From Sulfurisoma sp963709555 (GTDB lineage Bacteria; Pseudomonadota; Gammaproteobacteria; Burkholderiales; Rhodocyclaceae): a stretch of 64,000 nt of DNA. The stretch spans positions 248,001 to 312,000 of the forward strand of contig CAVPWR010000008.1 in assembly GCA_963709555.1 (NCBI GenBank), given 5' to 3'. Made by a program: the position numbers and the translations under genes. Each line of letters opens with the position of its first letter. Position 1 is the stretch's first letter. Shown in pieces: positions 42,935 to 53,592 of the stretch. Under the pieces are notes generated by a model. The model was not told the DNA's origin. It saw nothing but the letters and a program-made list of their open reading frames with translations, and did no database searches.

Positions 42935-43807
42935 ATGAAACGCCTACTCTCGGGTGCTGTCCTGATGCTTGCTGCCGTGTCCGCCTGGGCGCTGCAACCT
43001 TTCGTCCATCCCGATGCCAAGGTCGCCGGTGGCGGCGTCAAGGCCGCGATGGGTGCCGCGGAGCAAAAACTGACCGGCGCCGGTTTCACCGTCGTCGGCA
43101 AGTACCAGCCGCAGGGCATTCCCAGCCATGGCGTGATCGTCGTGACCGACGGCGCGCTGACCGATGCGCTCAAGGGCATGGGCGGTGCGGCCGTTATCGC
43201 CATCCCGATCCGTGTCGGCGTGAAGTCCGACGGCACCGTGTCCTATGCCAACCCCGAATACTGGGGCCGCGCCTACCTGCGCAAGAACTACGGCAAGGCT
43301 GAAGGCGCGGTCAAGGGCGTTGCCGGCAAGCTGGAAAAGACCTTCGGCGCCGGCAAGCCCTTCGGTGGCGAAGTGGACGCCGACGACCTGGCCAGCTACA
43401 AGTACATGTTCGGCATGGAGCGCTTCGACGACCGTGCCACCATCAAGGACCATGGCAATTTCGACGCCGCGCTCAAGGCGGTTCGCGACAACCTGGCCAA
43501 GGGCGCCGGCAACCTGAGCAAGGTGTATGAGCTGGTTTACGCCGACAAGAAGATTGCAGTCTTCGGCGTTGCCCAGAACGACAAGGTCAACGGCGAAGGC
43601 AACTGGATCGGCAAGATCAGCGGCGCCGAGCATATCGCCGCCCTGCCGTGGGAAATCTTCGTGGTCGACGGCAAGGTCATGGCCCTGCACGGCCGCTTCC
43701 GCACGGCGCTGGCCTTCCCGTCGCTGACGATGGGCCAGTTCATGTCGATCGGCGACCATCCCGACGCCACCCTGAAGATGATGGAAGACGTCGCCGGGGT
43801 CAAGTAA
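42935..43807 (+). CDS. Secreted protein of unknown function (290 aa)
   Basis: Starts with a Sec signal peptide (MKRLLSGAVLMLAAVSAWAL, cleavage after AWA likely). The mature part seems to have two related alpha/beta halves, the first around GFTVVGKYQPQGIPSHGVIV and the second around KVYELVYADKKIAVFGVAQN. Each half starts with a helix and ends in strands, loosely resembling DUF302 proteins. No cysteine, heme or metal motif is visible. It has its own ribosome site (AAAGGAGAC) and follows a strong terminator. The position next to a sulfur-block porin suggests an envelope role. Family not recognised with confidence. Confidence 0.7.
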   Translation: MKRLLSGAVLMLAAVSAWALQPFVHPDAKVAGGGVKAAMGAAEQKLTGAGFTVVGKYQPQGIPSHGVIVVTDGALTDALKGMGGAAVIAIPIRVGVKSDGTVSYANPEYWGRAYLRKNYGKAEGAVKGVAGKLEKTFGAGKPFGGEVDADDLASYKYMFGMERFDDRATIKDHGNFDAALKAVRDNLAKGAGNLSKVYELVYADKKIAVFGVAQNDKVNGEGNWIGKISGAEHIAALPWEIFVVDGKVMALHGRFRTALAFPSLTMGQFMSIGDHPDATLKMMEDVAGVK

Positions 43808-43849
43808 GCCCTACGACGTACCGCGCGACGCCTGCCGCCCAACCATGGC

Positions 43850-43872
43850 GGCGTGGCGCCAGCGCCGAGTTT

Positions 43873-43875
<3 letters not shown>
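43850..43875. repeat. Short REP-like repeat downstream of valS
   Basis: GGCGTGGCGCCAGCGCCGAG continuing TTTTC, reverse orientation. It abuts the valS stop codon. Confidence 0.7.
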
Positions 43876-46698
<2,823 letters not shown>

Positions 46699-46755
46699 GA
46701 ATTCAGGGCGGGGAAAAATGCGGGAAAGCCGGCAATTATAAGCGCCGGCAAGACC

Positions 46756-47202
46756 TCAATCTGCGGCAGGCGGTTCGCTATCGGCTTCGAGCACCGCCTG
46801 CAGTTTAGGCAGCAGCGTCATGCGCGCCTGGGTGTTGATCTGGGCGACCAACTGGTCGGTGACGCCGTCGAGGACGCGCATGACCAGCTGCGGCAATTGC
46901 TCGTCCAGCCACTGCGCCAGTTCCCGTCGCAGCAGTTCGCGCTGCTGGGGCAATGCGGCGGAAAGCCTTTCGCGCAGGAGGGCCTCGATGTCCGCTGCCG
47001 CCGAGGCTGTTGCCAGGGTGACTTCGTCGTCGTCGGCAACGATCTCGGTCAGGACCGGCAGGTCTTCGGGCACGGGCGCCTGCTCAGGCGGCGGTGAAAA
47101 AGTCGGCGCTGGCGGGACGGCGGCCGCAGGCGGTTCCCCGGCCACGAAGGCGCGGTGGCGGCGCATCAGCGAGTCGGCTTTGTCGATGACGTCGTTTGCC
47201 AT
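46756..47202 (-). CDS. Hypothetical 148-aa protein between holC and valS
   Basis: From the ATG at 47202 (MANDVIDKADSLMRRHRAF). A Pro/Ala-rich linker (PAPTFSPPPEQAPVPEDLPV, encoded by a REP-like copy) joins it to a helical C-terminal half (IEALLRERLSAALPQQREL, LDEQLPQLVMRVLDGVTDQL). Betaproteobacteria often have such a small uncharacterised gene in the holC-valS interval. It is 5 bases from the holC stop. No motif reveals a function; it is probably cytoplasmic. Confidence 0.75.
   Translation of the reverse strand: MANDVIDKADSLMRRHRAFVAGEPPAAAVPPAPTFSPPPEQAPVPEDLPVLTEIVADDDEVTLATASAAADIEALLRERLSAALPQQRELLRRELAQWLDEQLPQLVMRVLDGVTDQLVAQINTQARMTLLPKLQAVLEADSEPPAAD
47097..47120. repeat. Short REP-like repeat inside the 148-aa hypothetical gene
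   Basis: AAAAGTCGGCGCTGGCGGGA continuing CGG. It encodes the AVPPAPTFSP linker on the opposite strand. Confidence 0.75.
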
Positions 47203-47206
47203 GGCT

Positions 47207-47632
47207 TCAATGGGGTGCGCCGATGTCACGCGATTCCGGCGCATAGCCGCGTTCGCGGTAGAACTTGAAACGCTCGCGCGCCGGCAGGCGCACTTCGTCG
47301 TCGCTGCTGACCAGCTCGATCAGTTCCTCGAAGCGTGAGAAGCCGGGTGGTACCTCGTCGCCAAGATTCAACAGCACCTGGTCGTGGGGCAGGGCATCGA
47401 GCTGGCTGGCAATGACGATGGGCGACTCGGCAGCGAGCGGGGAGCCGGCACGGACGTGCGGGACGAAGCCGGTCGCGGACTGCGTCCATAGCAGGCGGTC
47501 GAGGCGCTCGGCGGTGTCGGCGGTCGGGGCATAGACCAGGACAGTCCGCTTCGCGGCCGCGGCTTCGCCCAGCCAGCGCACCGCCGCCGCCAGCCGGTCG
47601 GTCGCACCATGGAGAAAGATGACGCGGGTCAT
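47207..47632 (-). CDS. holC: DNA polymerase III chi subunit
   Basis: A 141-residue protein with the HolC pattern: IFLHGATDRLAAAVRWLGEA at the N-terminus (helicase-like fold without ATPase motifs), then RLDRLLWTQSATGFVPHV, IVIASQLDALPHDQVLLNLG and FSRFEELIELV near the C-terminus. Chi binds SSB and psi in the clamp-loader assembly. It lies downstream of pepA, the usual betaproteobacterial order pepA-holC-x-valS. Confidence 0.9.
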   Translation of the reverse strand: MTRVIFLHGATDRLAAAVRWLGEAAAAKRTVLVYAPTADTAERLDRLLWTQSATGFVPHVRAGSPLAAESPIVIASQLDALPHDQVLLNLGDEVPPGFSRFEELIELVSSDDEVRLPARERFKFYRERGYAPESRDIGAPH

Positions 47633-47639
47633 GCCGTTC

Positions 47640-47745
47640 GACCGGCGCCGGGCCGTCCCGGGGCCCTCGCCGAGTTGGAGGGCAAGCCGGTCAGCGCCCC
47701 CTTCGGGGGCAGCGAGCCGTTATTGCGAGCGTGGGGGAGCATTTC
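47640..47745. repeat. Large intergenic repeat between pepA and holC, copy 3 (minus orientation)
   Basis: On the minus strand: ATGCTCCCCCACGCTCGCAA, CTGCCCCCGAAGGGGGCGCTG hairpin core and a C/T-rich end. Here its far end does not carry the GGAGG seen at the soeBC and YihY copies. Confidence 0.65.
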
Positions 47746-47752
47746 AGTCCAT

Positions 47753-49249
47753 TCAATCGTTGATGCCGGCCCGTGCCATCAGAAAGTGGGCGAGCAGAGG
47801 CACCGGTCGACCGGTCGAGCCCTTCTTCTTGCCGCCACGCCATGCGGTGCCGGCGATGTCGAGGTGGGCCCACTCGAATTTCTTGGTAAAGCGCGACAGG
47901 AAGCAGGCCGCGGTGATCGATCCGCCGGGGCGGCCGCCGATGTTGGCCATGTCGGCGAAGTTGCTGTGCAGCTGCTCCTGGTAATCCTCCCACAGCGGCA
48001 TCTGCCAGGCGCGGTCGTAGGCTTCCTGGCCGGCGTCGAGCAACTCGCGGGCGAGGCTGTCGTTGTTGGCGAAGAGGCCGGTGACGACATGGCCGAGCGC
48101 GATGACACAGGCGCCGGTGAGGGTGGCGACGTCGACCACGCAGTCGGGTTCGAAGCGCTCGCTGTAGGTCAGCGCGTCGCAGAGGATCAGTCGACCCTCG
48201 GCGTCGGTATTGAGAATCTCGATGGTCTGGCCCGACATCGAGGTGACGACGTCACCGGGTCGTGTAGCCTGGCCGCCGGGCATGTTCTCGGTGGCGGGCA
48301 CCACGGCGATGACGTTGAGCGGCAACTTCATCATGGCGGCGGCCTTGATGGCGCCGATGACGCTGGCGGCCCCGGACATGTCGTACTTCATCTCGTCCAT
48401 CTCGGGCGCGGGTTTCAGCGAAATGCCGCCGGTATCGAAGGTGACGCCCTTGCCGACCAGCACCACGGGCTTGTCTTCGGTCTTGCCGCCCTTGTAGCGC
48501 AGCACGATGAACTTCGGTGGCTGGTGCGAGCCGCGCGCCACGGAAAGCAGGCTGTGCATGCCGAGCTTTTCCATGTCCTCGCGCTCGAGCACTTCGGCCT
48601 CGAGTCCGAGTTCGCCGGCCATGCTCAGTGACTGTTCGGCCAGATAGGTTGGCGTACAGAAGTTGGCGGGCAGGTTGGCGAGATCCTTCATCAGCGCCTG
48701 GCCGGCGGCGATGGATTCACCTTGAACCAGCGCGGCCTCGGCGGCTGCCAGCTCGGAACGGCGCTCGACGCAGAAGGTGACCTTGCGCAGCGGGCGGCGC
48801 ACGTCGTCCTTCTTCGACTTGAGCCGGTCGAAGCGATAGAGCGTCTCATGGGCGACCATCGCGGCCTGACGCACGCGCCAGGCGACGCCGCGCTTCTTCA
48901 CGGGCAGCTCGGTCAGAAAGACCGTGCCATCGAAGCCGCCGGTTTCGTTCAGGGTCTGGATCGCCGTGGCGATGGCGCTGCGGTATTCCTTCTCCCGGAA
49001 TTCCTTTTCCTTGCCCAGGCCAACCAGCAGCACGCGGTCGGCTTCGGTACCCGGCACATTGTGCAGCAGCAGCGTCGAGCCGGCCTTGCCTTCCATGTCG
49101 CCGCGTCGCAGCAGGTCGGACAGATATTGGCGGGCGGCATTGTCGACGAGTTCGGCGGGAACGGAGAGCTTGCGCGGCTCGAATACGCCGACGACGACGC
49201 AGGCGCTGCGCTGCTTCTCGGGGCTGCCGCTTTTTATGCTAAATTCCAC
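47753..49249 (-). CDS. pepA: Leucyl aminopeptidase PepA
   Basis: A 498-residue M17 zinc/manganese aminopeptidase. Catalytic motifs are VGKGVTFDTGGISLKP (metal Lys and Asp), MKYDMSGAASVIG (metal Asp and general base) and NTDAEGRLILCDAL (diagnostic NTDAEGRL signature). The N-terminal domain is the usual macro-like fold. It removes N-terminal residues from peptides in the cytoplasm and can also act as a DNA-binding repressor in some species. Divergent from lptF across a 111-base gap. Confidence 0.96.
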   Translation of the reverse strand: MEFSIKSGSPEKQRSACVVVGVFEPRKLSVPAELVDNAARQYLSDLLRRGDMEGKAGSTLLLHNVPGTEADRVLLVGLGKEKEFREKEYRSAIATAIQTLNETGGFDGTVFLTELPVKKRGVAWRVRQAAMVAHETLYRFDRLKSKKDDVRRPLRKVTFCVERRSELAAAEAALVQGESIAAGQALMKDLANLPANFCTPTYLAEQSLSMAGELGLEAEVLEREDMEKLGMHSLLSVARGSHQPPKFIVLRYKGGKTEDKPVVLVGKGVTFDTGGISLKPAPEMDEMKYDMSGAASVIGAIKAAAMMKLPLNVIAVVPATENMPGGQATRPGDVVTSMSGQTIEILNTDAEGRLILCDALTYSERFEPDCVVDVATLTGACVIALGHVVTGLFANNDSLARELLDAGQEAYDRAWQMPLWEDYQEQLHSNFADMANIGGRPGGSITAACFLSRFTKKFEWAHLDIAGTAWRGGKKKGSTGRPVPLLAHFLMARAGIND

Positions 49250-49360
49250 GGGTCATTTCCTCGCTGGAGTGGTCTCGAATCCGGAGAAATCATCATTTTC
49301 CGGGGCATGATTGCCTCAGGGCCATTATCTCCGGTTTTTTTGTCAAACGTCAAAGCCCGC

Positions 49361-50440
49361 ATGATCTTCCGGCGCGCCGCCCAGCGCGAATTCACCCAGA
49401 ACGCCGTCGCGGTATTTGTCGCGCTCTTCGCGATTCTGCTCACCACGCAGCTGATCCGCCTGCTTGGCGATGCCGCCGGCGGCAGCGTCGCCCCCGAGGC
49501 GGTCGCGGCGCTGATCGGCTTCAACGCCCTCAATTACCTCTCCATCCTGTTGTCGCTGACCTTGTTCATTTCAGTGCTGTTGGCGCTGTCGCGGTCCTAT
49601 CGCGACTCGGAAATGGCAGTTTGGCTGTCGAGCGGGGTTTCGCTGACAGCCTGGATCGGTCCGGTATTGCGCTTCGCGCTGCCGCTGGTGGCGGTGATCG
49701 CGGTATTTTCGCTGGTGCTTTCGCCCTGGGCACTCAACAAGAGCGCGGAATACCGTACGCGCATGGATCAGCGCGATGATGCCTCGCGCGTTTCGCCCGG
49801 TGCGTTCAAGGAGTCCGGCAATGCCGAGCGCGTTTTTTTCGTCGAGGGCGGCGCCGGCGCGGACGGACGCGTCAAGAACATTTTCATCAGCTCGGTGCAA
49901 CATGGCCGCATCGGGGTGATGGCGGCGGCCGAGGGCTTCAGCGAGACGCATGCCAACGGCGACCGCTTCCTGGTGCTGGGCAAGGGGCGGCGCTACGAGG
50001 GCACGCCGGGTACCACGGAATACCGCGTGATGGAGTTCGATCGCTATGCAGTTCGTACGGAGTCGCGCGAGATGCGTGGCATCGAGAAAACGCCCAAGCA
50101 TCTTTCCTCGCTCGATCTGCTGAAGAATGGGCAGCCCGACTATCTGGCCGAACTGGTCTGGCGCATCGGCATCCCGCTGTCCGCCCTCAACCTGGCCCTG
50201 CTGGCGATCCCGCTGTCTTTCGCCAATCCGCGCGGCGGCCGCACTAACAACTTGATTTTTGCCCTGCTGACTTACATGATTTACAGCAACCTGCTGAGCG
50301 TGAGTCAGGCTTGGGTGATCCAGGGCAAGTTGAGTTTTGGCGTCGGCGTCTGGGCGGTCCATGTGTTCATGTTCTTTGCCCTGCTGCTGCTGTTCTCGCG
50401 GCGCGTGATGGTGTTTTCGTGGGGGCGGCTGTGGCGTTGA
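49361..50440 (+). CDS. lptF: Lipopolysaccharide export permease LptF
   Basis: A 359-residue inner-membrane permease with three N-terminal helices, a periplasmic jellyroll domain (GAFKESGNAERVFFVEGG) and three C-terminal helices. The start MIFRRAAQREFTQNAVAVFV matches LptF proteins. With LptG and the LptB ATPase (not here) it extracts LPS from the inner membrane. The ATG at 49361 begins the conserved N-terminus; the long upstream ORF extension lies antisense to pepA. Its stop overlaps the lptG start. Confidence 0.93.
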   Translation: MIFRRAAQREFTQNAVAVFVALFAILLTTQLIRLLGDAAGGSVAPEAVAALIGFNALNYLSILLSLTLFISVLLALSRSYRDSEMAVWLSSGVSLTAWIGPVLRFALPLVAVIAVFSLVLSPWALNKSAEYRTRMDQRDDASRVSPGAFKESGNAERVFFVEGGAGADGRVKNIFISSVQHGRIGVMAAAEGFSETHANGDRFLVLGKGRRYEGTPGTTEYRVMEFDRYAVRTESREMRGIEKTPKHLSSLDLLKNGQPDYLAELVWRIGIPLSALNLALLAIPLSFANPRGGRTNNLIFALLTYMIYSNLLSVSQAWVIQGKLSFGVGVWAVHVFMFFALLLLFSRRVMVFSWGRLWR

Positions 50441-51525
50441 GCCTGCGTTTCAAGGTGTACGAGCGCTACCTCGCCCGCGAGATTTACGGGGCCACGGGCC
50501 TGATCCTGGCCGCCTTCCTCGGCCTCTTCAGCTTTTTCGACGTGATCCATGAACTGCCCAGCGTGGGCCGCGCCGGCTATACCATCGGGCACGTGGCGGC
50601 TTATGTCGTGCTCACCATGCCGGTACGGGTGTACGAACTGATGCCCATCGCGGTGCTGATCGGCACGCTCTACGCGCTGACCCTGCTGGCGCGCCATTCC
50701 GAGATCACCGTGCTGAGGGCTTCGGGCCTGTCTACGCGCGGCCTGCTGCGGTCACTGGCCAGGATCGGGGCTGTCCTGGTCGTGATCACCTTCGTTTTCG
50801 GCGAATTCATTGCCCCGCCTGCCGAGAGGCAGGCGCAGCAGTTGCGCCTGCAGGCGCTGTCTTCGGTGGTGGCGCAGGAGTTCCGCTCGGGGTTGTGGGT
50901 CAAGGATGAATTGTCGTTCGTCAATGTGCGCGAGGTGCTTCCTGATGCGAGCCTGCGCGGAGTGAGGATCTACGAGTTCGATGCCGCCTTCCAACTGCGT
51001 TCGATCAGCGAGGCCGAAACAGGACGCTACGTGGCGACGAACCGCTGGCAGCTCGGCAATGTCGTGCAGACGCTGTTCGAGGGCGAGCGCGCCCGCGTGG
51101 CGCGATCACAGGAGCAGCAGTGGCGCTCTTCGCTGACGCCGGATATCCTGACCGTGCTGATGGTGATGTTCCCCGAACGCATGTCGATCGCCAGCCTTTA
51201 TTCCTACATTCGCCACCTCGGCGACAATCGGCAGAAGTCCGACCGCTACGAGATCGCGCTGTGGAAGAAGCTGGTTTATCCGCTGGCCGTGCTGGTGATG
51301 ATGGTGCTGGCGTTGCCCTTCGCCTACATGCAGGATCGCATGGGTGCCGTGAGCGTCAAGGTGTTTGCCGGCATCATGCTCGGCATCACGTTCCACCTGC
51401 TGAACGGACTGTTCTCGAGTCTCGGCGTGATCAACGGCTGGCTTCCCTCCATTGCCGCGATCACGCCGAGCGCGCTGTTTCTGCTGGCGGCATGGGCACT
51501 GATCTGGTGGGTGGAGCGGCGCTAG
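50431..51525 (+). CDS. lptG: Lipopolysaccharide export permease LptG
   Basis: A 364-residue partner of LptF with the same 3+3 helix plan. It starts VALSLRFKVYERYLAREIYG from a GTG at 50431, overlapping the last 10 bases of lptF, which indicates coupled translation. Conserved regions include HSEITVLRASGLSTRGLL (coupling helix contacting LptB) and the C-terminal ITFHLLNGLFSSLGVINGW. No ATG exists in a better place. The 3' end overlaps the convergent RDD gene by 4 bases. Confidence 0.93.
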   Translation: MALSLRFKVYERYLAREIYGATGLILAAFLGLFSFFDVIHELPSVGRAGYTIGHVAAYVVLTMPVRVYELMPIAVLIGTLYALTLLARHSEITVLRASGLSTRGLLRSLARIGAVLVVITFVFGEFIAPPAERQAQQLRLQALSSVVAQEFRSGLWVKDELSFVNVREVLPDASLRGVRIYEFDAAFQLRSISEAETGRYVATNRWQLGNVVQTLFEGERARVARSQEQQWRSSLTPDILTVLMVMFPERMSIASLYSYIRHLGDNRQKSDRYEIALWKKLVYPLAVLVMMVLALPFAYMQDRMGAVSVKVFAGIMLGITFHLLNGLFSSLGVINGWLPSIAAITPSALFLLAAWALIWWVERR

Positions 51526-51941
51526 GTCTTGAACGCAATCCGCGTGCCGGCCAGCCGGTCGTGAGCAAACTGGCGGTCACGGTCGAACATTGCCCAGAGC
51601 AGCCCGGCGCCGCAGAGCAGCAGGCTGGGCCAGGCTAATGCATAGCGCAACATCAGTCGCGATAGCGGCGGCTTGCTGCCGTCGGCCATCTGCAGCTGAA
51701 GTTTCCAGGTTTGCATGGCCAGCGTCTGGCCGCCGTGACCCCAGTACCAGACAAAGTAGGCGCCAAATACGGCAACGATGTGCAGGACAAGCACCGGGCC
51801 GGGAAGCGTGATGCCAAAGGCCATTCCAAGCGCAAGGTGCGGCAGCATGAAGGTGGCAGCCCAGACGCCGAGCAGCAACAGGGATTCGTAAAGCAGACTG
51901 GCGAGACGCCGGCGAATGCCCGGCAACAGAGGGTGACTCAC
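51522..51941 (-). CDS. RDD-family membrane protein
   Basis: A 139-residue protein with three hydrophobic segments and the RDD pattern: RRLASLLYESLLLLGVWA near the start and LALMLRYA-type arginine region (RLMLRYALAWPSLLL), with the GHGGQTLAMQTWKLQL loop between. The terminal aspartates appear in FDRDRQFAHDRLAGTRI. RDD proteins are membrane proteins of mixed or unknown function. It is the last gene of a group with DUF3106, DUF3619 and sigma-factor genes on the minus strand. Confidence 0.85.
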   Translation of the reverse strand: MSHPLLPGIRRRLASLLYESLLLLGVWAATFMLPHLALGMAFGITLPGPVLVLHIVAVFGAYFVWYWGHGGQTLAMQTWKLQLQMADGSKPPLSRLMLRYALAWPSLLLCGAGLLWAMFDRDRQFAHDRLAGTRIAFKT

Positions 51942-51960
51942 GGCTAGGTGGTGCGCCGCA

Positions 51961-52530
51961 TCACTGTGCCGGTGGGGGCGGGGGGGCTACCGATGCCGGA
52001 GGGACGGAGGCGGCAGGTGGGCTAGGCGCGGCGGGTGGTTTGGGTTGCGCACGGGGTACCAGTGGCGCAGGGGTCAGCGGTTTTCCGGCCGCGCTCTTCG
52101 GCACCGGCTTGGCTGCCGCCTGGGCCTTGAGCCGACTCTTCTCGTCCTCGGGCAATTCCTTGTACTCCTGCCACTTCTGCTTGAGCACTTCCTTCTGCTC
52201 GGGTGTTGCCTTCCTGACGTCCTTGTATTGCTCGCGCACGGCCTTGCGCTGGTCCGGCGTGAGCTTGATCCATTCATTCATGCGGCGCTGTATTCGTGCC
52301 TGCTCCTCGGGAGTCATGGCGGGGTAGCGCTGGGCGATGCCGACCCACTTCTTGCGGCGCCATGGCTCGAGCTGGTCCCATTCTGCGGAGAGCGGCGCGA
52401 GGATCTGCTTTTGCTGTGGCGTCAGTTCGACCCATGAGGGCTGGGTCAGCGGCGGGACGACCGCGAAGACGGGGGACGGCAGCAGCAGGCAGAGCGTTAC
52501 TGAGACGAGTGCGAGGAACGCTCTAGCCAT
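51961..52530 (-). CDS. DUF3106-family secreted protein
   Basis: A 189-residue protein with a signal peptide (ARAFLALVSVTLCLLLPSPVFA). Repeated helical units follow, each with a W and an L(T/S)PxQ core: WVELTPQQKQILAPL, WDQLEPWRRKKWVGIA, LTPDQRKAVREQYKDVR and ATPEQKEVLKQKWQEY. This is the DUF3106 layout. The tail is Pro/Ala-rich and low-complexity, ending PPPPPAQ. Its role is unknown; it recurs beside a DUF3619 protein and a sigma factor in betaproteobacteria. Its start lies 34 bases inside the DUF3619 gene, suggesting coupled translation. Confidence 0.85.
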   Translation of the reverse strand: MARAFLALVSVTLCLLLPSPVFAVVPPLTQPSWVELTPQQKQILAPLSAEWDQLEPWRRKKWVGIAQRYPAMTPEEQARIQRRMNEWIKLTPDQRKAVREQYKDVRKATPEQKEVLKQKWQEYKELPEDEKSRLKAQAAAKPVPKSAAGKPLTPAPLVPRAQPKPPAAPSPPAASVPPASVAPPPPPAQ

Positions 52531-52880
52531 GCGCGAAATCCGTGATCGAGATAGGCGGCGGGGGGGAGGTCGTCGGACAGAAGGGCGCTGTCGATCTCCT
52601 CGTTTTCTGCCGCCTGTTCAAATTCATTCCAGATGTAGCTGCCGGTGGCGCCGATGAGCAGGGCGACGGCGGCAAGAATGACTCGGCTATGGCCAAGCAC
52701 GAAATCCGCGAAAAAGTGACCGACTCCAGCCAGTTGCATGCCCCGCACAGCCACGCGCTGATGCCCGAGTGCTTCCTGCCGGGCCGCGTGCAGACGCTTC
52801 GCGATGTCGCGGTCGAAATTCTCGGTGCCATGGTTGAGAACCTGGCGGAGCTTGTAGCCGAATTCGGTTTCCTGATCCAT
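52497..52880 (-). CDS. DUF3619-family membrane protein, possible anti-sigma partner
   Basis: A 127-residue protein with a cytoplasmic N-terminal half (EFGYKLRQVLNHGTENFDRD, ARQEALGH), one transmembrane helix (ILAAVALLIGATGSYIW) and an acidic periplasmic C-terminus (EEIDSALLSDDLPPAAY). It lies 10 bases downstream of the sigma factor, the position and topology common for membrane-bound anti-sigma factors. That role is inferred from context only. Confidence 0.82.
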   Translation of the reverse strand: MDQETEFGYKLRQVLNHGTENFDRDIAKRLHAARQEALGHQRVAVRGMQLAGVGHFFADFVLGHSRVILAAVALLIGATGSYIWNEFEQAAENEEIDSALLSDDLPPAAYLDHGFRAWLERSSHSSQ

Positions 52881-52890
52881 GATGTGATGA

Positions 52891-53475
52891 CTATAAAGTA
52901 ACGCCCTTCGCCTTCAGGGCGGCGGCCAATGTATGCGTGGCCCGGGAGCAATGCGTTTTCACGCTGCCTTCCGAGCATCCCATTGCCGCCGCCGTTTCGG
53001 CGATGTCCATTTCCTCCCAGTAACGCATCAGGAAGGCCTCGCGTTGACGCGGCGGCAGTTTTTCGATTTCTTTCTCAATCAGGCCAAGGAGTTGTGACTG
53101 CTCGAGGAATCCCTGGGGTGTTTGCCTGACTTTCGACCCTTCTTCATGCTGCAAAGTTTCCAGGGGATCGGCATCTTCGTCGTCGGAGGGGGTCAGAGAG
53201 GAAAACAGGGTGGTCCAGGTCGAACGTACCTTCTGCCGCCGGTAAAAGTCGCGGATGGTGTTCTGCAGTATGCGCTGAAACAGCATCGGCAGCTCGGTTA
53301 CGGGCTTGTCGCCGTATTTCTCGGCCAGCTTCATCATCGCATCCTGCACGATGTCGAGCGCCACGTCCTCGTCGCGAACGGCGTAAAGCGCCTGCTTGAA
53401 GGCGCGCCGTTCGACTTCGGCGAGAAAGTCGGAGAGTTCGGTGCGGGAGGCCAGCGGTGAAAGTCCTCTTGTCAA
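52891..53475 (-). CDS. RNA polymerase sigma factor, ECF type
   Basis: A 194-residue sigma-70 family member with region 2 (DEDVALDIVQDAMMKLAEKY and NTIRDFYRRQKVRSTW) and region 4 (LPPRQREAFLMRYWEEMDIA, MGCSEGSVKTHCSRATHTL) but no regions 1 or 3. The DUF3619 membrane protein follows immediately and may control it. The regulon is not evident. Divergent from ilvB. Confidence 0.9.
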   Translation of the reverse strand: MTRGLSPLASRTELSDFLAEVERRAFKQALYAVRDEDVALDIVQDAMMKLAEKYGDKPVTELPMLFQRILQNTIRDFYRRQKVRSTWTTLFSSLTPSDDEDADPLETLQHEEGSKVRQTPQGFLEQSQLLGLIEKEIEKLPPRQREAFLMRYWEEMDIAETAAAMGCSEGSVKTHCSRATHTLAAALKAKGVTL

Positions 53476-53592
53476 TAAGGGCTTGCGCCCGGCCTACAAG
53501 CTGCGGATGCACTGCGAACGCCTTGACCTGAGACGGTCGAGACAGTATGGTTACGAGTTTTCGGGCAGTGCCCGGTGTCTTCGGAAATAACC

